Assembly: GCA_045632845.1 (NCBI GenBank)
Contig: JAZQXL010000014.1
Location: 124,001-188,000, forward strand
Length of the DNA stretch: 64,000 nt
Reading direction: 5' to 3'
Source of the DNA: RGIG4140 sp045632845
GTDB taxonomy: Bacteria; Pseudomonadota; Alphaproteobacteria; CAAHEQ01; UBA3637
The notes under the pieces are model-generated. The model did no database searches and was not told the DNA's origin. It saw only the letters and a program-made list of their open reading frames with translations. Position numbers and translations under genes: made by a program. How positions within the stretch are numbered: the first letter of the stretch is position 1; the number at the start of each line of letters is the position of its first letter. Of this stretch, positions 1-9,616 are shown piece after piece.

Positions 1-635
1 TACACATAATTTTTAGGAAGAAAATCATCCCTTGCCAAAAAATCAACCTTAAAAAATCGTTTTAATGACAAAGATAAACCAGAAATAATATTATCGGGGT
101 TTGAATCAAATGTATTATCACAGTTGGAAACCGTGTGATTATACCTGTTTTTAATAGAGATAAATCCACCTGTTTTAAGAATTTGAATGGAAATAACAGA
201 GGTTCCATATTTATCTTGACGCGCTGGATGCGAAAAATCTTTTCGATTTAATTTATCAGCACCTTCTTTAATGGCATGAATGATGTAATATTTTTTGTGG
301 CGATTTGGGTCAGTTAAAGTACAAATCTCTTCCCCTTTAGCATAAAGATGGGCAATTGAATTTTTCTTTTCTTCCGTATCAGCCACAAACGCATCGTAGC
401 CCGCTTTTTTCAAAAGGGTAATTGGATTTTCATAAGGACCTTGTTCTTCCTCAACCTGTTTTTTCAATGACCTTAAAAAAGGAATAATGGGCTCTGCCTT
501 TCGCCCTGCAAATTTAACAATTTGCAAGATATTTGGAATTTCAAAAATAGAAGCGTCAAAATTACGAATAGCTTTGGCAAAAGCTTCCCCATTTTGTTTT
601 TTGACTAAATCATAAACCGACTTTTCTTTAACCAT
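1..635 (-). CDS. Leucine-rich-repeat paralogue, N-terminal part (3' end beyond window)
   Basis: The frame is open from an ATG at 635 to the window edge (about 211 codons), so only the N-terminal domain is present. AGGAGG sits just upstream of the ATG. The protein matches the three genes upstream of it on the same strand almost motif for motif: VYDLVKKQNGEAFAKAIRNF near the start, then YGTSVISIQILKTGGFISI, KNRYNHTV and DNTFDSNPDNII. In those genes this domain is followed by BspA-like leucine-rich repeats, so the missing part probably encodes them too. It is the last visible gene of a four-gene operon. No signal peptide is seen, so a cytosolic or injected location is likely. Function unknown. 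Confidence 0.85.
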   Translation of the reverse strand, partial: MVKEKSVYDLVKKQNGEAFAKAIRNFDASIFEIPNILQIVKFAGRKAEPIIPFLRSLKKQVEEEQGPYENPITLLKKAGYDAFVADTEEKKNSIAHLYAKGEEICTLTDPNRHKKYYIIHAIKEGADKLNRKDFSHPARQDKYGTSVISIQILKTGGFISIKNRYNHTVSNCDNTFDSNPDNIISGLSLSLKRFFKVDFLARDDFLPKNYV

Positions 636-698
636 TCACCCTCCTCTATCTTTTTTTTATTATATCACAAAAATAAATATTTGAAAAGCGCAAAAAAT

Positions 699-2981
699 TT
701 ATCTTTCAAATTCAAACTGTTGCATATATTTTTTTGTTTCAAAAGGGAGCTTTTTTCGAACCTGAAATGAGGGTTTCTTTTTGGCAAAATCCTCTTTACT
801 CAGCTCTGCATTAGGCGCATACAAACACGTTAAATTAGGTGTTTTTAAAAAATTATCTCGCTTAATTAAACGAAGGTGTGGCATATAAACACTTTTCAAT
901 TTTTCACAATGAGATAAAACATTTTCATAAATAAAATCAATCTTAGGGGCAATCACTGTTTCAAGTGCTGGTAATTCACAAAGACTATTCTCCAAAATCA
1001 CATCGGCCTTATCTAAAACAACAACTTGAAGATTTGGACAATTTTTAAATGTTCTTTCACGAATGACTTCCAACTCATTTAATCTTACTTTTTTAAGTTT
1101 GGGATTGTTTGAAAAATAATATCCGCCCCAATACGATATTAAAGAAGGAAGTGTTAAGTCTTCAATTTCATTTAAATAACAAAAGCAATTTTCCTTCGTA
1201 TAAGATAAATCTGACAAATTCAACACTTTTAATTTTGGCAAATGGCAAAAACAATTTGACTTAACTTTTTCTAAACAAGGAAGATTTAATTCTTCAAACC
1301 CATTCCGATTGAAACAATAGTCTTTTGTTTCTCTTAACTCAGGCATTAAAAACCTTTTCAAATTTGGGTTATCATTCACACATTCCCATTCTAAATAACG
1401 CACATTGGGACAATCAATTTCTTCCAATGACTCACATTCACAAAAAACACTTGACCCCATTTCAATTGCTTTGGGCAAAAAGACTTTTTTAAGTTTGGGA
1501 CATTTGTTAAAATTCTCACTCCCAACATATGAAACATTGGGTAAACTCACCTCTTCTAAACCTGGCAAATTATGAATAAGCCCAGCATCAAGCTTCGTTA
1601 TGTTTTCTAATGCGATTTTCACTAATTTACCATTTTTAAATTTAAAGAACGGCTCCTCATTTATCATTAGCTCGTAAACACCATCAAGATATTGTTTTAC
1701 AGAAACATTATTATTCAAAATAATTGATTGCAAAAATGTGAGAAATTCTGAACTATAACCCCCTTTTGCTTTAATTTCTTTATTTTTAATGTCAATTGCT
1801 AAAGAACCCAAAAAGTAAACTCCTTTTTCTTGCATTTTTGGTGCATATACTTCAGCATTTGTACCTTTAAATGAAAATGAATACATCGTTTCTAAAGAAG
1901 GCAAATTTACTTTTTTTAAATTTTCTAAATATTCAAAACACCATTCATTCATAATTTTGACACAAGGAGCATCAACCATTTCCAAATCTTCAAAATGTTT
2001 TAACGTATTTGCTTCCATTTCAACCAATTTAGAAAAATAAAGTCTTTTTAAAGCTCCCTCTTTTGCATAAAGTAAAGGTTTTCCATCCAACAATAAAACT
2101 TTCATTCCATCTTGATTTTGAACTTGAAAAACACCTTTTTGAATCTCAGCTTCAAAACAAGGTATAAATCCATCTGTTACACCTGCAGGATTCAAAATTT
2201 TTCTGTCTTTTAAATCAATAATAAAAGGTCTTATCATCAATTGATAATCTTTGTTTATTTGATGAACAACACCATCCTTTACATAAAAATCATCCCCAAA
2301 ATAAACATTGTTTGTTTCTAAATTATACTTAATAATCTGATTATTTTGATAAGTATACCCCTTACTCAATGGAACTTTTTGACTTGAAAAATCAACATCA
2401 AAATACTTCTTTATCGCAGATGAAAGCCCCCCAATAATATTGTCAGGATTTGAATTAAATGTGTTATCACACCCTGGAACAGTGTGATTATAACGGTTTT
2501 TGATAGAGATAAATCCACCTGTTTTAAGCATTTGAATGGAAATAACAGAGGTTCCATATTCATCTTGCCGAGCTTCTTTGCCATAAAAATTTTCCCGTTT
2601 AATTTTCTGCACATTCTTTTTCACAGCATTGATGATGTAATAATTTATATATCGGTCATTATCATTAAAAGTGCAAAGTTTCTCCTTGCTTTCAAAATAT
2701 TTTTGAATGGCATTTTGCTTTTCAAACGTATCGGCATAATAGGCATCATACCCAGCCAATTCAAGCAATTTAAAAGGCGAGAGATGCCCAGCTACTTCTT
2801 CAATTTGAATTTCTTTTAAACTTTCCAAAAATGGTAACAAAGGCATGGCATTTCGGCCAGCGAATTTAACTGTTTGAACAAGATTTGGAATTTCAAAAAT
2901 CCCACTATCAAAATTTCTAATCGCCTTGGCAAAAGCTTCCCCATTTTGGCGTTTAATAATGTCATAAACTGATTTAGTCAT
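699..2981 (-). CDS. BspA-like leucine-rich-repeat protein (paralogue 3 of the operon)
   Basis: About 760 residues. Residues 1-210 form the N-terminal domain shared by the four-gene family (YDIIKRQNGEAFAKAIRNFD, YGTSVISIQMLKTGGF, DNTFNSNPDNIIGGL). From about residue 320 onward there are LRR_5/BspA-type repeats of the form L..V.LP.....G...F..C..L, ending near residue 740. I chose ATG at 2981 rather than 2993 because GAGAGGA lies just before 2981 and nothing usable precedes 2993. This start overlaps the stop of the upstream paralogue by 8 bases, with the ribosome site inside that gene, which suggests translational coupling. LRR proteins of this type usually bind other proteins. No signal peptide or membrane segment is visible. 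The N-terminal domain is not recognised. Confidence 0.85.
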   Translation of the reverse strand: MTKSVYDIIKRQNGEAFAKAIRNFDSGIFEIPNLVQTVKFAGRNAMPLLPFLESLKEIQIEEVAGHLSPFKLLELAGYDAYYADTFEKQNAIQKYFESKEKLCTFNDNDRYINYYIINAVKKNVQKIKRENFYGKEARQDEYGTSVISIQMLKTGGFISIKNRYNHTVPGCDNTFNSNPDNIIGGLSSAIKKYFDVDFSSQKVPLSKGYTYQNNQIIKYNLETNNVYFGDDFYVKDGVVHQINKDYQLMIRPFIIDLKDRKILNPAGVTDGFIPCFEAEIQKGVFQVQNQDGMKVLLLDGKPLLYAKEGALKRLYFSKLVEMEANTLKHFEDLEMVDAPCVKIMNEWCFEYLENLKKVNLPSLETMYSFSFKGTNAEVYAPKMQEKGVYFLGSLAIDIKNKEIKAKGGYSSEFLTFLQSIILNNNVSVKQYLDGVYELMINEEPFFKFKNGKLVKIALENITKLDAGLIHNLPGLEEVSLPNVSYVGSENFNKCPKLKKVFLPKAIEMGSSVFCECESLEEIDCPNVRYLEWECVNDNPNLKRFLMPELRETKDYCFNRNGFEELNLPCLEKVKSNCFCHLPKLKVLNLSDLSYTKENCFCYLNEIEDLTLPSLISYWGGYYFSNNPKLKKVRLNELEVIRERTFKNCPNLQVVVLDKADVILENSLCELPALETVIAPKIDFIYENVLSHCEKLKSVYMPHLRLIKRDNFLKTPNLTCLYAPNAELSKEDFAKKKPSFQVRKKLPFETKKYMQQFEFER

Positions 2982-5094
2982 CTGTCCTCTCATGTGCTTT
3001 TTGTGAAAATTGAAATCTATGATTGCCTGAACAAATCAACTGCGGCCCTAAAGGCGTTTGCGTTAACAAGGGCAAATAATCCTTTTTCCATCGTTCTTGT
3101 AATTTTGGAGCATAAAGAGATTTAAATTCTGGATAAGAAAAACAACGATCTCCCAAATACAAAAGCTCTGGCGCATTAAATGTCGTCATCTTTGGTGAAT
3201 TTTGAAAACAACAAGGGCTTATTTTAACAACTTTTGAAGCATCAAATCTTTCAAGCTCTGGCAACCAGTTGAAGCAAAAAAGACCAATGTCTTCCAAATT
3301 TTCAAGCTCAATTGTTTTTAACATGGCATTATTCAAAATGTTTTTTTCAGCTAATTTTAAAAGCGAAGCCATTTCCAACTGTTGTAAACTAGCATTGGTT
3401 GTGATACAGTCGCTTCCCATTTCTTGAACATTGTTTAAAATCAATTTTTCCAATTTATCATTATAATTGAAGCATTCATTATCTATATACATCAAGCTTG
3501 AAAAATCAACACGCACCAAATTTGGACAATTACACACATTTGAATCTTGCATAATAATTGCATTTGGGATTGAAATTTCTTCAACCTTTGGAAATCCAAC
3601 CAAGGCAAATTCTGGAATAACTGTGCATTTTTCCAAATGAATTTTTATCAATTTACTGCCCTTTGTTTTTAAAATTAAAACATCATCAGCGTAAACTTCT
3701 TTATTCTTCCCATTTATAACAACATCCACTTTTTGAGATTGTCTTAATTCATCATTCAACAACTCTTTAAATCCCAATGATCCACTAGAGGCACCCAAAC
3801 ATTCCTTTTTATTCACATCAATAGTCATCCCCGCAACAGTGTACTGCCCTTGATTATTCATGTTCGGAGTGTTAATATCTTCAACATTAACAAAAAACTC
3901 AGGTGTTAATATTTTTAAATTTTGAACTTTTGGAGCTTTGACTTTTTCCAATCGATAATTAGGCGTTGTTGTATACATCAAAATTTCTGAAGCATTTAAA
4001 AACGTTGCTTTTTTTAAAAAAGGATTTTTTGACACATCAAAATGCACAACCGTTGCATTTGAAGCACTAACCGTGACTAAAAATTTAAAATCTTTTAACC
4101 AAGCTAAATTCAAAAAATTTGCCTCATTAAACAACAAAGAAATAACCTGTTTGTTATGTATAACCGCAAATTCTTTGTCTTCAACAAAAACATACTTTTT
4201 ATCCCCTTTTAATTGAACATGAATTTTTCTTCCATCTAACTCGCTATTTAAAAGTGAAATTGTATCCACATCCAATGAACCAAAAAAATCTTTTGTTGGA
4301 AAATCAACAACAATTTTCTTTTCTTTCATATCCAACAAATAAGGTCCTATAAAAATTTGATAATCTTTATTGATTGGATAACAAACACCATTATAAAGAC
4401 AAAAATCTTCCCCATAATAAGCATTGTTTTTTTCATAATAATAGCGATAAATTTGCTCATTTTGATAGGTATAACCATTGGGGATAGAAGCCTTTGTGGC
4501 AACAAAATCAACGTTGAAATATTTTTTCAACGCAAAAGAAAGCCCTTTGACAATATTATCTGGATTGGATGAAAAAGTATTATCTGGTGATTCAACTGAA
4601 TGGTTATATCTGTTTTTAATTGAAATATAACCCCCTGTTTTTAAAATTTGAATAGAAATAACCGAAGTGCCGTATTCATCTTCACGCCTTGGTTCTTTAA
4701 AATCAGCCCTCTTTAATTTATCAGCCCCTTTTTTAACACAGTGAATAATATGATAATTTTTAAACCTAGAGAAATCATCAAAAGTACACAATTCCTCCCC
4801 TTGATCAAAATAACGTTCAATAGAATTTTGCTTATTCAATGTATCGGCAACAAAAGCATCGTACCCCACACTTTTTAACAATAAGAAGGGGTCTTTATAT
4901 TCAACCGTTTCATCAATTTCAATATTTTTAAAACTTTCTAAAAAACCAAGAATAGGAACAGGGTTTCGTCCAGCATATCTAACAATTTTATCTAAATTGG
5001 GTACTTCAAAAAGGCCATTATCAAACCGGCGTATCCCTTGAGCAAAGGCTTCGCCATTTTGACGTTTAATAATGTCATACATACTTGTTTTCAT
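2974..5094 (-). CDS. BspA-like leucine-rich-repeat protein (paralogue 2 of the operon)
   Basis: 706 residues with the same design as its neighbours: shared N-terminal domain (MYDIIKRQNGEAFAQGIRRF, YGTSVISIQILKTGGYISI, DNTFSSNPDNIVKGL), a variable middle, and C-terminal LRR_5-like repeats from about residue 470 (FPKVEEISIPNA, CPNLVRVDFSSL and similar). The ATG at 5094 directly abuts the TAG of the upstream gene at 5095-5097, so the genes are one transcription unit. Sequence drift in the LRR part is larger than in the N-terminal domain, as expected if the repeats choose different partners while the N-terminal domain keeps a common task. Function and partner are unknown. Confidence 0.85.
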   Translation of the reverse strand: MKTSMYDIIKRQNGEAFAQGIRRFDNGLFEVPNLDKIVRYAGRNPVPILGFLESFKNIEIDETVEYKDPFLLLKSVGYDAFVADTLNKQNSIERYFDQGEELCTFDDFSRFKNYHIIHCVKKGADKLKRADFKEPRREDEYGTSVISIQILKTGGYISIKNRYNHSVESPDNTFSSNPDNIVKGLSFALKKYFNVDFVATKASIPNGYTYQNEQIYRYYYEKNNAYYGEDFCLYNGVCYPINKDYQIFIGPYLLDMKEKKIVVDFPTKDFFGSLDVDTISLLNSELDGRKIHVQLKGDKKYVFVEDKEFAVIHNKQVISLLFNEANFLNLAWLKDFKFLVTVSASNATVVHFDVSKNPFLKKATFLNASEILMYTTTPNYRLEKVKAPKVQNLKILTPEFFVNVEDINTPNMNNQGQYTVAGMTIDVNKKECLGASSGSLGFKELLNDELRQSQKVDVVINGKNKEVYADDVLILKTKGSKLIKIHLEKCTVIPEFALVGFPKVEEISIPNAIIMQDSNVCNCPNLVRVDFSSLMYIDNECFNYNDKLEKLILNNVQEMGSDCITTNASLQQLEMASLLKLAEKNILNNAMLKTIELENLEDIGLFCFNWLPELERFDASKVVKISPCCFQNSPKMTTFNAPELLYLGDRCFSYPEFKSLYAPKLQERWKKDYLPLLTQTPLGPQLICSGNHRFQFSQKAHERTDD

Positions 5095-6837
5095 CTAACG
5101 ACCCCACTCTTTTCTTTTCAAATAATTCAACAACCCAAAAGACAACATATTCATTAACCGTTCATTTTCTTTAATAAATTGCCGTTTTTGAATCATATAT
5201 CTTGTTGTTGCGAAAATTATCTGATTAGCTCTTAAATAAGGGGCATACAAATGACCAGCATTTTTAAATGCTCCAAAGCTTACAAAAACCAAATTAGGCG
5301 CTTCAATATAACAACCTTTGTCATTGTCAGAAAAAGCATACCTTTCAACAGTTGTCAGTTTTGGAACATAAATTTTCTTTAATTTTAAATTAAAAGAAAC
5401 AGCCCCTTCCTCTGCTTGCTTTAATTTTAAGAGGTTTAAAACCTTTAAATCAAAATTATATGATAATGATTTACTTCCAACCTTTTTACAAGAAGGCAGA
5501 AAAACCTCTTTTAACTTCTCATTAGAATAAATACCATATTCCCCTATACGTAAAACTTTGGGAGCATAAATTTTTTCAAGCTCCTTGTTATATCTTAAAC
5601 TATCATTTGGAATTTCTTTTAATTTTGGAAAATAAAGTTCTTTAGCTTTCACATGAAAAAAACAACCAGCCCCCATGCTTTTTAAATTTTCAAATACAAA
5701 TTTTTCAAAATCACATCCAAAAGAAAAGCAATAAGTCCCCATTCGAATCAAATTTGGGGCAAAAAAATGATTTAACGCCGTGTATTCAAAACAACAATTT
5801 CCTATCATGCTTAAATTTGGTGCTTCAAAATAAGTTAAAGCTTTTTCCCCCTTAAAGGAATCATCTGGCAAAGACACAGCTTTTAACAAACGAGCCTTTG
5901 TAACATTCTTATCTTCATCAAAGCTTAAAAAAAGCTCACCATCTAACAAAAGGTCAAAGCCATTTTCATTTTTCTTTCGTTGAATGCTTTTACCCTTCAT
6001 TTCCTCAATCAAAACATTTGCAAACTTATCATCCTCATAAAAAAATGTGGTCACTGTTTTTGCTTTTAAATCAAACAAATACTGCTTCATAAAAAACTGA
6101 TAATCCTTTTGAATGGGAAAAATTTCACCCCCATCAACATAAAAATCATCCCCAAAATACATATCCTCTATTTCAAGCTGATAGCGAATGAGATGATTGT
6201 TCACAATAATTGTTTTTTTAGGTAATTGAACATTTGGGGTAATGAAATCAACCTTAAAATAATTCCTTAAAGAATCTGCTAAACCCAAAATAATATTATC
6301 AGGATTTGAATCAAAAGTGTTATCACAACCAGCAACCGTATGATTATAACGGTTTTTAATAGAAATGAACCCTCCTGATTTTAAAATTTGAATGGAAATA
6401 ACAGAAGTGCCATACACATCTTGACGATCTGGCTTTTTAAAATCAGATCGTTTTAATACTTCAGCCCCCTCTTTAATGCAATGGATAATGTGATAATTTT
6501 TATATCGGTTCGTATCCTTAAATGTGCAAAGCTCTTCTTCTTTTTCAAAAAACTTTTGAATTGAATTTTGTTTTTTTAGCGTATCAGCATAAAATGCATG
6601 ATACCCAGCCACTTTTAATAAATCAAAAGGATTTTCTTTTGATTTGGTCATATACACACTCTTTGCATACAAAGAGCTTAAAAAAGGTAACAAATCTTCA
6701 ACATCTCGCCCTGCATATTGAACCCAACACTTCAAATTTGGAACATCAAAAATTCTGGCATCATAATTTCTGATACCTTTAGCAAAAGCTTCGCCATTTT
6801 GCTTTTTAATGATGTCATACATTGATTTTTGGGGCAT
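5095..6837 (-). CDS. BspA-like leucine-rich-repeat protein (first gene of the operon)
   Basis: 580 residues, the shortest complete member and the promoter-proximal gene. The N-terminal domain is the family one (MYDIIKKQNGEAFAKGIRNY, YGTSVISIQILKSGGFISI, DNTFDSNPDNIILGL). LRR_5-like repeats run from about residue 330 to 540 (LKEVFLPSCKKVG, LKVLNLLKLKQAEE). A short GAG/AGG-rich leader precedes the ATG at 6837. A strong promoter lies 30 to 60 bases upstream. Cytosolic by appearance, as there is no signal peptide. Role unknown, although tandem LRR families are common in bacteria that live with eukaryotes. Confidence 0.85.
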   Translation of the reverse strand: MPQKSMYDIIKKQNGEAFAKGIRNYDARIFDVPNLKCWVQYAGRDVEDLLPFLSSLYAKSVYMTKSKENPFDLLKVAGYHAFYADTLKKQNSIQKFFEKEEELCTFKDTNRYKNYHIIHCIKEGAEVLKRSDFKKPDRQDVYGTSVISIQILKSGGFISIKNRYNHTVAGCDNTFDSNPDNIILGLADSLRNYFKVDFITPNVQLPKKTIIVNNHLIRYQLEIEDMYFGDDFYVDGGEIFPIQKDYQFFMKQYLFDLKAKTVTTFFYEDDKFANVLIEEMKGKSIQRKKNENGFDLLLDGELFLSFDEDKNVTKARLLKAVSLPDDSFKGEKALTYFEAPNLSMIGNCCFEYTALNHFFAPNLIRMGTYCFSFGCDFEKFVFENLKSMGAGCFFHVKAKELYFPKLKEIPNDSLRYNKELEKIYAPKVLRIGEYGIYSNEKLKEVFLPSCKKVGSKSLSYNFDLKVLNLLKLKQAEEGAVSFNLKLKKIYVPKLTTVERYAFSDNDKGCYIEAPNLVFVSFGAFKNAGHLYAPYLRANQIIFATTRYMIQKRQFIKENERLMNMLSFGLLNYLKRKEWGR

Positions 6838-6867
6838 ACCTAATCTCTAACATAAAAATTGGAGTGC

Positions 6868-6896
6868 ATTTTAACATATTTTGATAAAAATGTCAA
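6868..6896 (-). promoter_or_regulatory. Promoter of the LRR operon
   Basis: On the minus strand TTGACA (6896-6891), a 17-base spacer and TAAAAT (6873-6868), with a TG one base before the -10 box. It lies just upstream of the gene starting at 6837. The -10 region ATATGTTAAAAT is also found before the gene starting at 22088. Confidence 0.75.
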
Positions 6897-6940
6897 TATT
6901 TTTCAATAAATAGCAAAAATACATTTTTATCAATTTTTAC

Positions 6941-6969
6941 TTGCAAAAAAAATCATAAAATTATATGTT
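6941..6969 (+). promoter_or_regulatory. Possible promoter of the membrane protein gene
   Basis: TTGCAA (6941-6946), 17 bases, TATGTT (6964-6969). The -10 box overlaps an upstream in-frame ATG at 6965, which favours the later ATG at 6998 as the true start. Confidence 0.4.
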
Positions 6970-6997
6970 AATTAAATTAGATATATATGGAGAGATA

Positions 6998-7624
6998 ATG
7001 CAACTAACACCTATTCAAAAAGCCATTTTATTCAACTGCTTAAGGCAAGGTTTTTATTTTTTCTTGTGCATCTTATTTGCCCTTTCCTTACGCATCATGG
7101 CAAACTATTTCAAAGAAGCTACTTTTAAAGAGTTTGGTATTGTTGAAAACTTGCAAATTGTTATTCTTTTTTCAAGTGCTGTTTCATTTAGCTTTTTAGC
7201 CTATCTTTCTCAAAAATTTAGACCCTTATTGATTGCGTTTTCAAGTCTTTTTCTTTTTGCTATTTGCCGAGAATTAGATGCTTTTTTTGACACTCACGTT
7301 CCTTTTGTTAGTTGGAAATTTTGTTATCTTTTCCCTCTGTTAGCAGGCTGTTATTTGTTTCAAAAACGAAAAAAACTTAAAAAAATATTACTCCTTTTTT
7401 GCACCTCCCCCGCTTTTTACATTATGTGTTCTGCGATGATTGTGTTCATTCCTCTTGCGCAAGCCATCGGCAACAAAAGCTTTATTTCAACTGTTTTACC
7501 AGATGCTCATGACGTGATTTTAATGCGTCGATTTTTTGAAGAATCTGGCGAAATTTTAGCTTATTTCTTACTCTTTATATCCTCTATCGAATTTTATATT
7601 TCGCTTATTTATAAAAAGAAATAA
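6998..7624 (+). CDS. Polytopic membrane protein of unknown function
   Basis: 208 residues from the ATG at 6998, which has GGAGA four bases upstream. The in-frame ATG at 6965 lacks a ribosome site and overlaps the likely -10 box. Six or so hydrophobic segments are visible (around residues 11-35, 45-67, 72-90, 105-122, 130-155 and 183-205), so it is an integral inner-membrane protein. Conserved-looking polar residues include CRELDAFFD in the middle and RRFFEESGE before the last helix; charged pairs this close to membrane segments may mark a functional site. I do not recognise the family. It stands alone between the LRR operon and the repeat-protein operon. Confidence 0.8.
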   Translation: MQLTPIQKAILFNCLRQGFYFFLCILFALSLRIMANYFKEATFKEFGIVENLQIVILFSSAVSFSFLAYLSQKFRPLLIAFSSLFLFAICRELDAFFDTHVPFVSWKFCYLFPLLAGCYLFQKRKKLKKILLLFCTSPAFYIMCSAMIVFIPLAQAIGNKSFISTVLPDAHDVILMRRFFEESGEILAYFLLFISSIEFYISLIYKKK

Positions 7625-7642
7625 GTTAATTTTTAAAAACAT

Positions 7643-7671
7643 TTGACAAAACAAAAATCTTTTGGTATACT
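7643..7671 (+). promoter_or_regulatory. Strong sigma70-like promoter of the repeat-protein operon
   Basis: TTGACA (7643-7648), 17-base spacer, TATACT (7666-7671). It lies about 40 bases before the first gene of the operon. Confidence 0.85.
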
Positions 7672-7713
7672 TATCGTTAATGAGGTAAATTTCAACATTA
7701 AAGAGGGGTAAAA

Positions 7714-9615
7714 ATGAGTCCAAAAGATGAAAAAGTTGCTGTTATCAAAAAAACATATCGCAAACTTTGGTCGTTAGCACACAAATTTAGCAATCACAAT
7801 TCAAAAATCACAACGAAAATGGAACAATTCATTAAGGAAAAGTATCTTGATGAAACATTCACACTTACAAAAGAAGATGGCACTCAAATAACACTTCCCA
7901 TGTTTGCAACAGGCAAACCAAGAAAAGGCGGTCAAACTGTTTATTTTGACCCTCGCGCAACAGAAATATTCACCGAAAGACACAAAGAAGAATTGGCTTT
8001 AAAAGCAAATGAGATGGAAGAAAAAAATGAATTCATCTCTTTAAGATCACTTGTCCGCACGCTTAAAATGCCAGCCAATTCAGATGAATCCCTTTATAAG
8101 TTCATTTTAAAAAATGCCATTAAAGACACATTTGAAACTGAAGATGAAAATGGCACCCCTCAAACACTCAACATTTTTGAGCATCCTGTCAACAAAATGA
8201 ACAAATCATACATTTCCATCAGAAAAGATGGCATTCCAACATTTATTAAAAAACATCAAAAAGCCTTAAATGATTTAGGCGTTCCTTTGAACGAATATAC
8301 AACCGAAGTTATGTCACGTCCAGATGAAACAATGTTAACACCACGTGAATTGATGGAGGCTTTAAACATCAAATATCTTGGCCTTGCTGCACAAAATAAA
8401 TTCTATCATTTGATTGAAAAGAACTTCTCCCTTATTAATACAAAAGATTATAAAACTGGCGAGGTTCATCCATTGTTTCAAAGAAGATGGTATCGCAAAC
8501 AAATTCTTTGTCTTAAAAAAGAAGATTTGCCTGTTTTTGTATTTAAAGCGCAAAAACAACTTAAAAAACTGGGTGTTCCTCAAAGCGTTTTAAACCATTA
8601 CCTTTTCAAAGAAGAGTTGCAAGAAAAAACATCTGAAATGGTTAGCTTAAACAAATTTTTAAGAGAACACTTGCACACCATCAAATCGGCTGCTATTGCA
8701 AAAGAAATTGTCAAAAATCATTTACATGCCACCTATTTAAAACACCTTGATAATGGAGGGATTGAAGAACGACCTATTTTTGTAAAAGTTGCCAACTCCT
8801 CTAATGAAACTAGCAATTATGTTTTTGCATCAAAAGAAGCTATGTATGCCTTTGCAAAACTTAACAAAGCCTTGCTTTTAAACAACGGCATCACAAGCTA
8901 TCAATATGACAACTTAATTAGAGAAGAAAATGCAAAACCACTCCCACAAGGAGAGGTTATATCCGCAGCTGAATTGGTTGAAAAAAGAATTATCGGCACG
9001 GATTATATGACAAAATTATATAATTATACCGATAAAACATTCACCTCTTTTTCAAGAAATGGTACTATTACAAAAAAACCTTATGTTTATACCGCAAGGG
9101 ACAAAAAAAGCGGTCATTTAAAATGCTTTGTTTTAAAAGAAGGTCTTCAAGATTTATTATCAACATACAAAGATGAATTAAATGTACAAGATGGTGTTCT
9201 TGATGCTCTTCGCTTACAAAAAGACATTCTCAAAAAAGCTCCAACCATGCTCTCAATTGGGGAATTGCTTCAAGTGATGGGGCGTGGAGAATATATCTGC
9301 CAAGATATGAAAGAAATGATTAAAGAGAAATCTGTTCATGACACATTTATTTGTTCAAATGGAACAGAAAAGGATCTTTTCTCCTTTGCCTATACACCCA
9401 ATGGCCAAATCACTCTTTTCATTGAAGCAGAAGGGATTGTTCCTTTTTTAACAAGAGAAGCTAAAAATCTTGAAAAACTTGGCATCACATCCAAACACAT
9501 CCACAATACTATCAAAAAAATTCACCAAAATCCAAATTTTGTGGCAGACTTGATTAAAAAACGCCAAAACACCCAATTGGTTAGAAAAAAACGCGAAATG
9601 GAAAAAAGGAACTAA
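7714..9615 (+). CDS. Tandem-repeat protein with about six unrecognised ~95-residue modules
   Basis: 633 residues, start ATG at 7714 behind AGAGGGG. The protein is almost entirely tandem modules, beginning near residues 14, 110, 210, 305, 405 and 500. Each follows one plan: a helical stretch with an L-[RST]-x-L motif, then a Y-L-D-E-T-F-like motif, a short acidic G-containing turn, a P-[IM]-F motif, a beta-like stretch, and a helix of the form K-E-A-x-x-x-F-x-x-K-H-x-x-x-L-x-x-L-G-[IV]. No signal peptide, membrane segment or catalytic motif is visible. The N-terminal half of each module could be a helix-turn-helix, which would suggest nucleic acid binding, but that is only an inference. It is followed after one base by a homologous gene. 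Confidence 0.8.
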   Translation: MSPKDEKVAVIKKTYRKLWSLAHKFSNHNSKITTKMEQFIKEKYLDETFTLTKEDGTQITLPMFATGKPRKGGQTVYFDPRATEIFTERHKEELALKANEMEEKNEFISLRSLVRTLKMPANSDESLYKFILKNAIKDTFETEDENGTPQTLNIFEHPVNKMNKSYISIRKDGIPTFIKKHQKALNDLGVPLNEYTTEVMSRPDETMLTPRELMEALNIKYLGLAAQNKFYHLIEKNFSLINTKDYKTGEVHPLFQRRWYRKQILCLKKEDLPVFVFKAQKQLKKLGVPQSVLNHYLFKEELQEKTSEMVSLNKFLREHLHTIKSAAIAKEIVKNHLHATYLKHLDNGGIEERPIFVKVANSSNETSNYVFASKEAMYAFAKLNKALLLNNGITSYQYDNLIREENAKPLPQGEVISAAELVEKRIIGTDYMTKLYNYTDKTFTSFSRNGTITKKPYVYTARDKKSGHLKCFVLKEGLQDLLSTYKDELNVQDGVLDALRLQKDILKKAPTMLSIGELLQVMGRGEYICQDMKEMIKEKSVHDTFICSNGTEKDLFSFAYTPNGQITLFIEAEGIVPFLTREAKNLEKLGITSKHIHNTIKKIHQNPNFVADLIKKRQNTQLVRKKREMEKRN

Positions 9616-9616
9616 T

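Noticed and set aside
2484..2819. Plus-strand frame opposite an LRR gene
   Set aside because: It lies inside the conserved N-terminal domain of the minus-strand gene and has no ribosome site or promoter.
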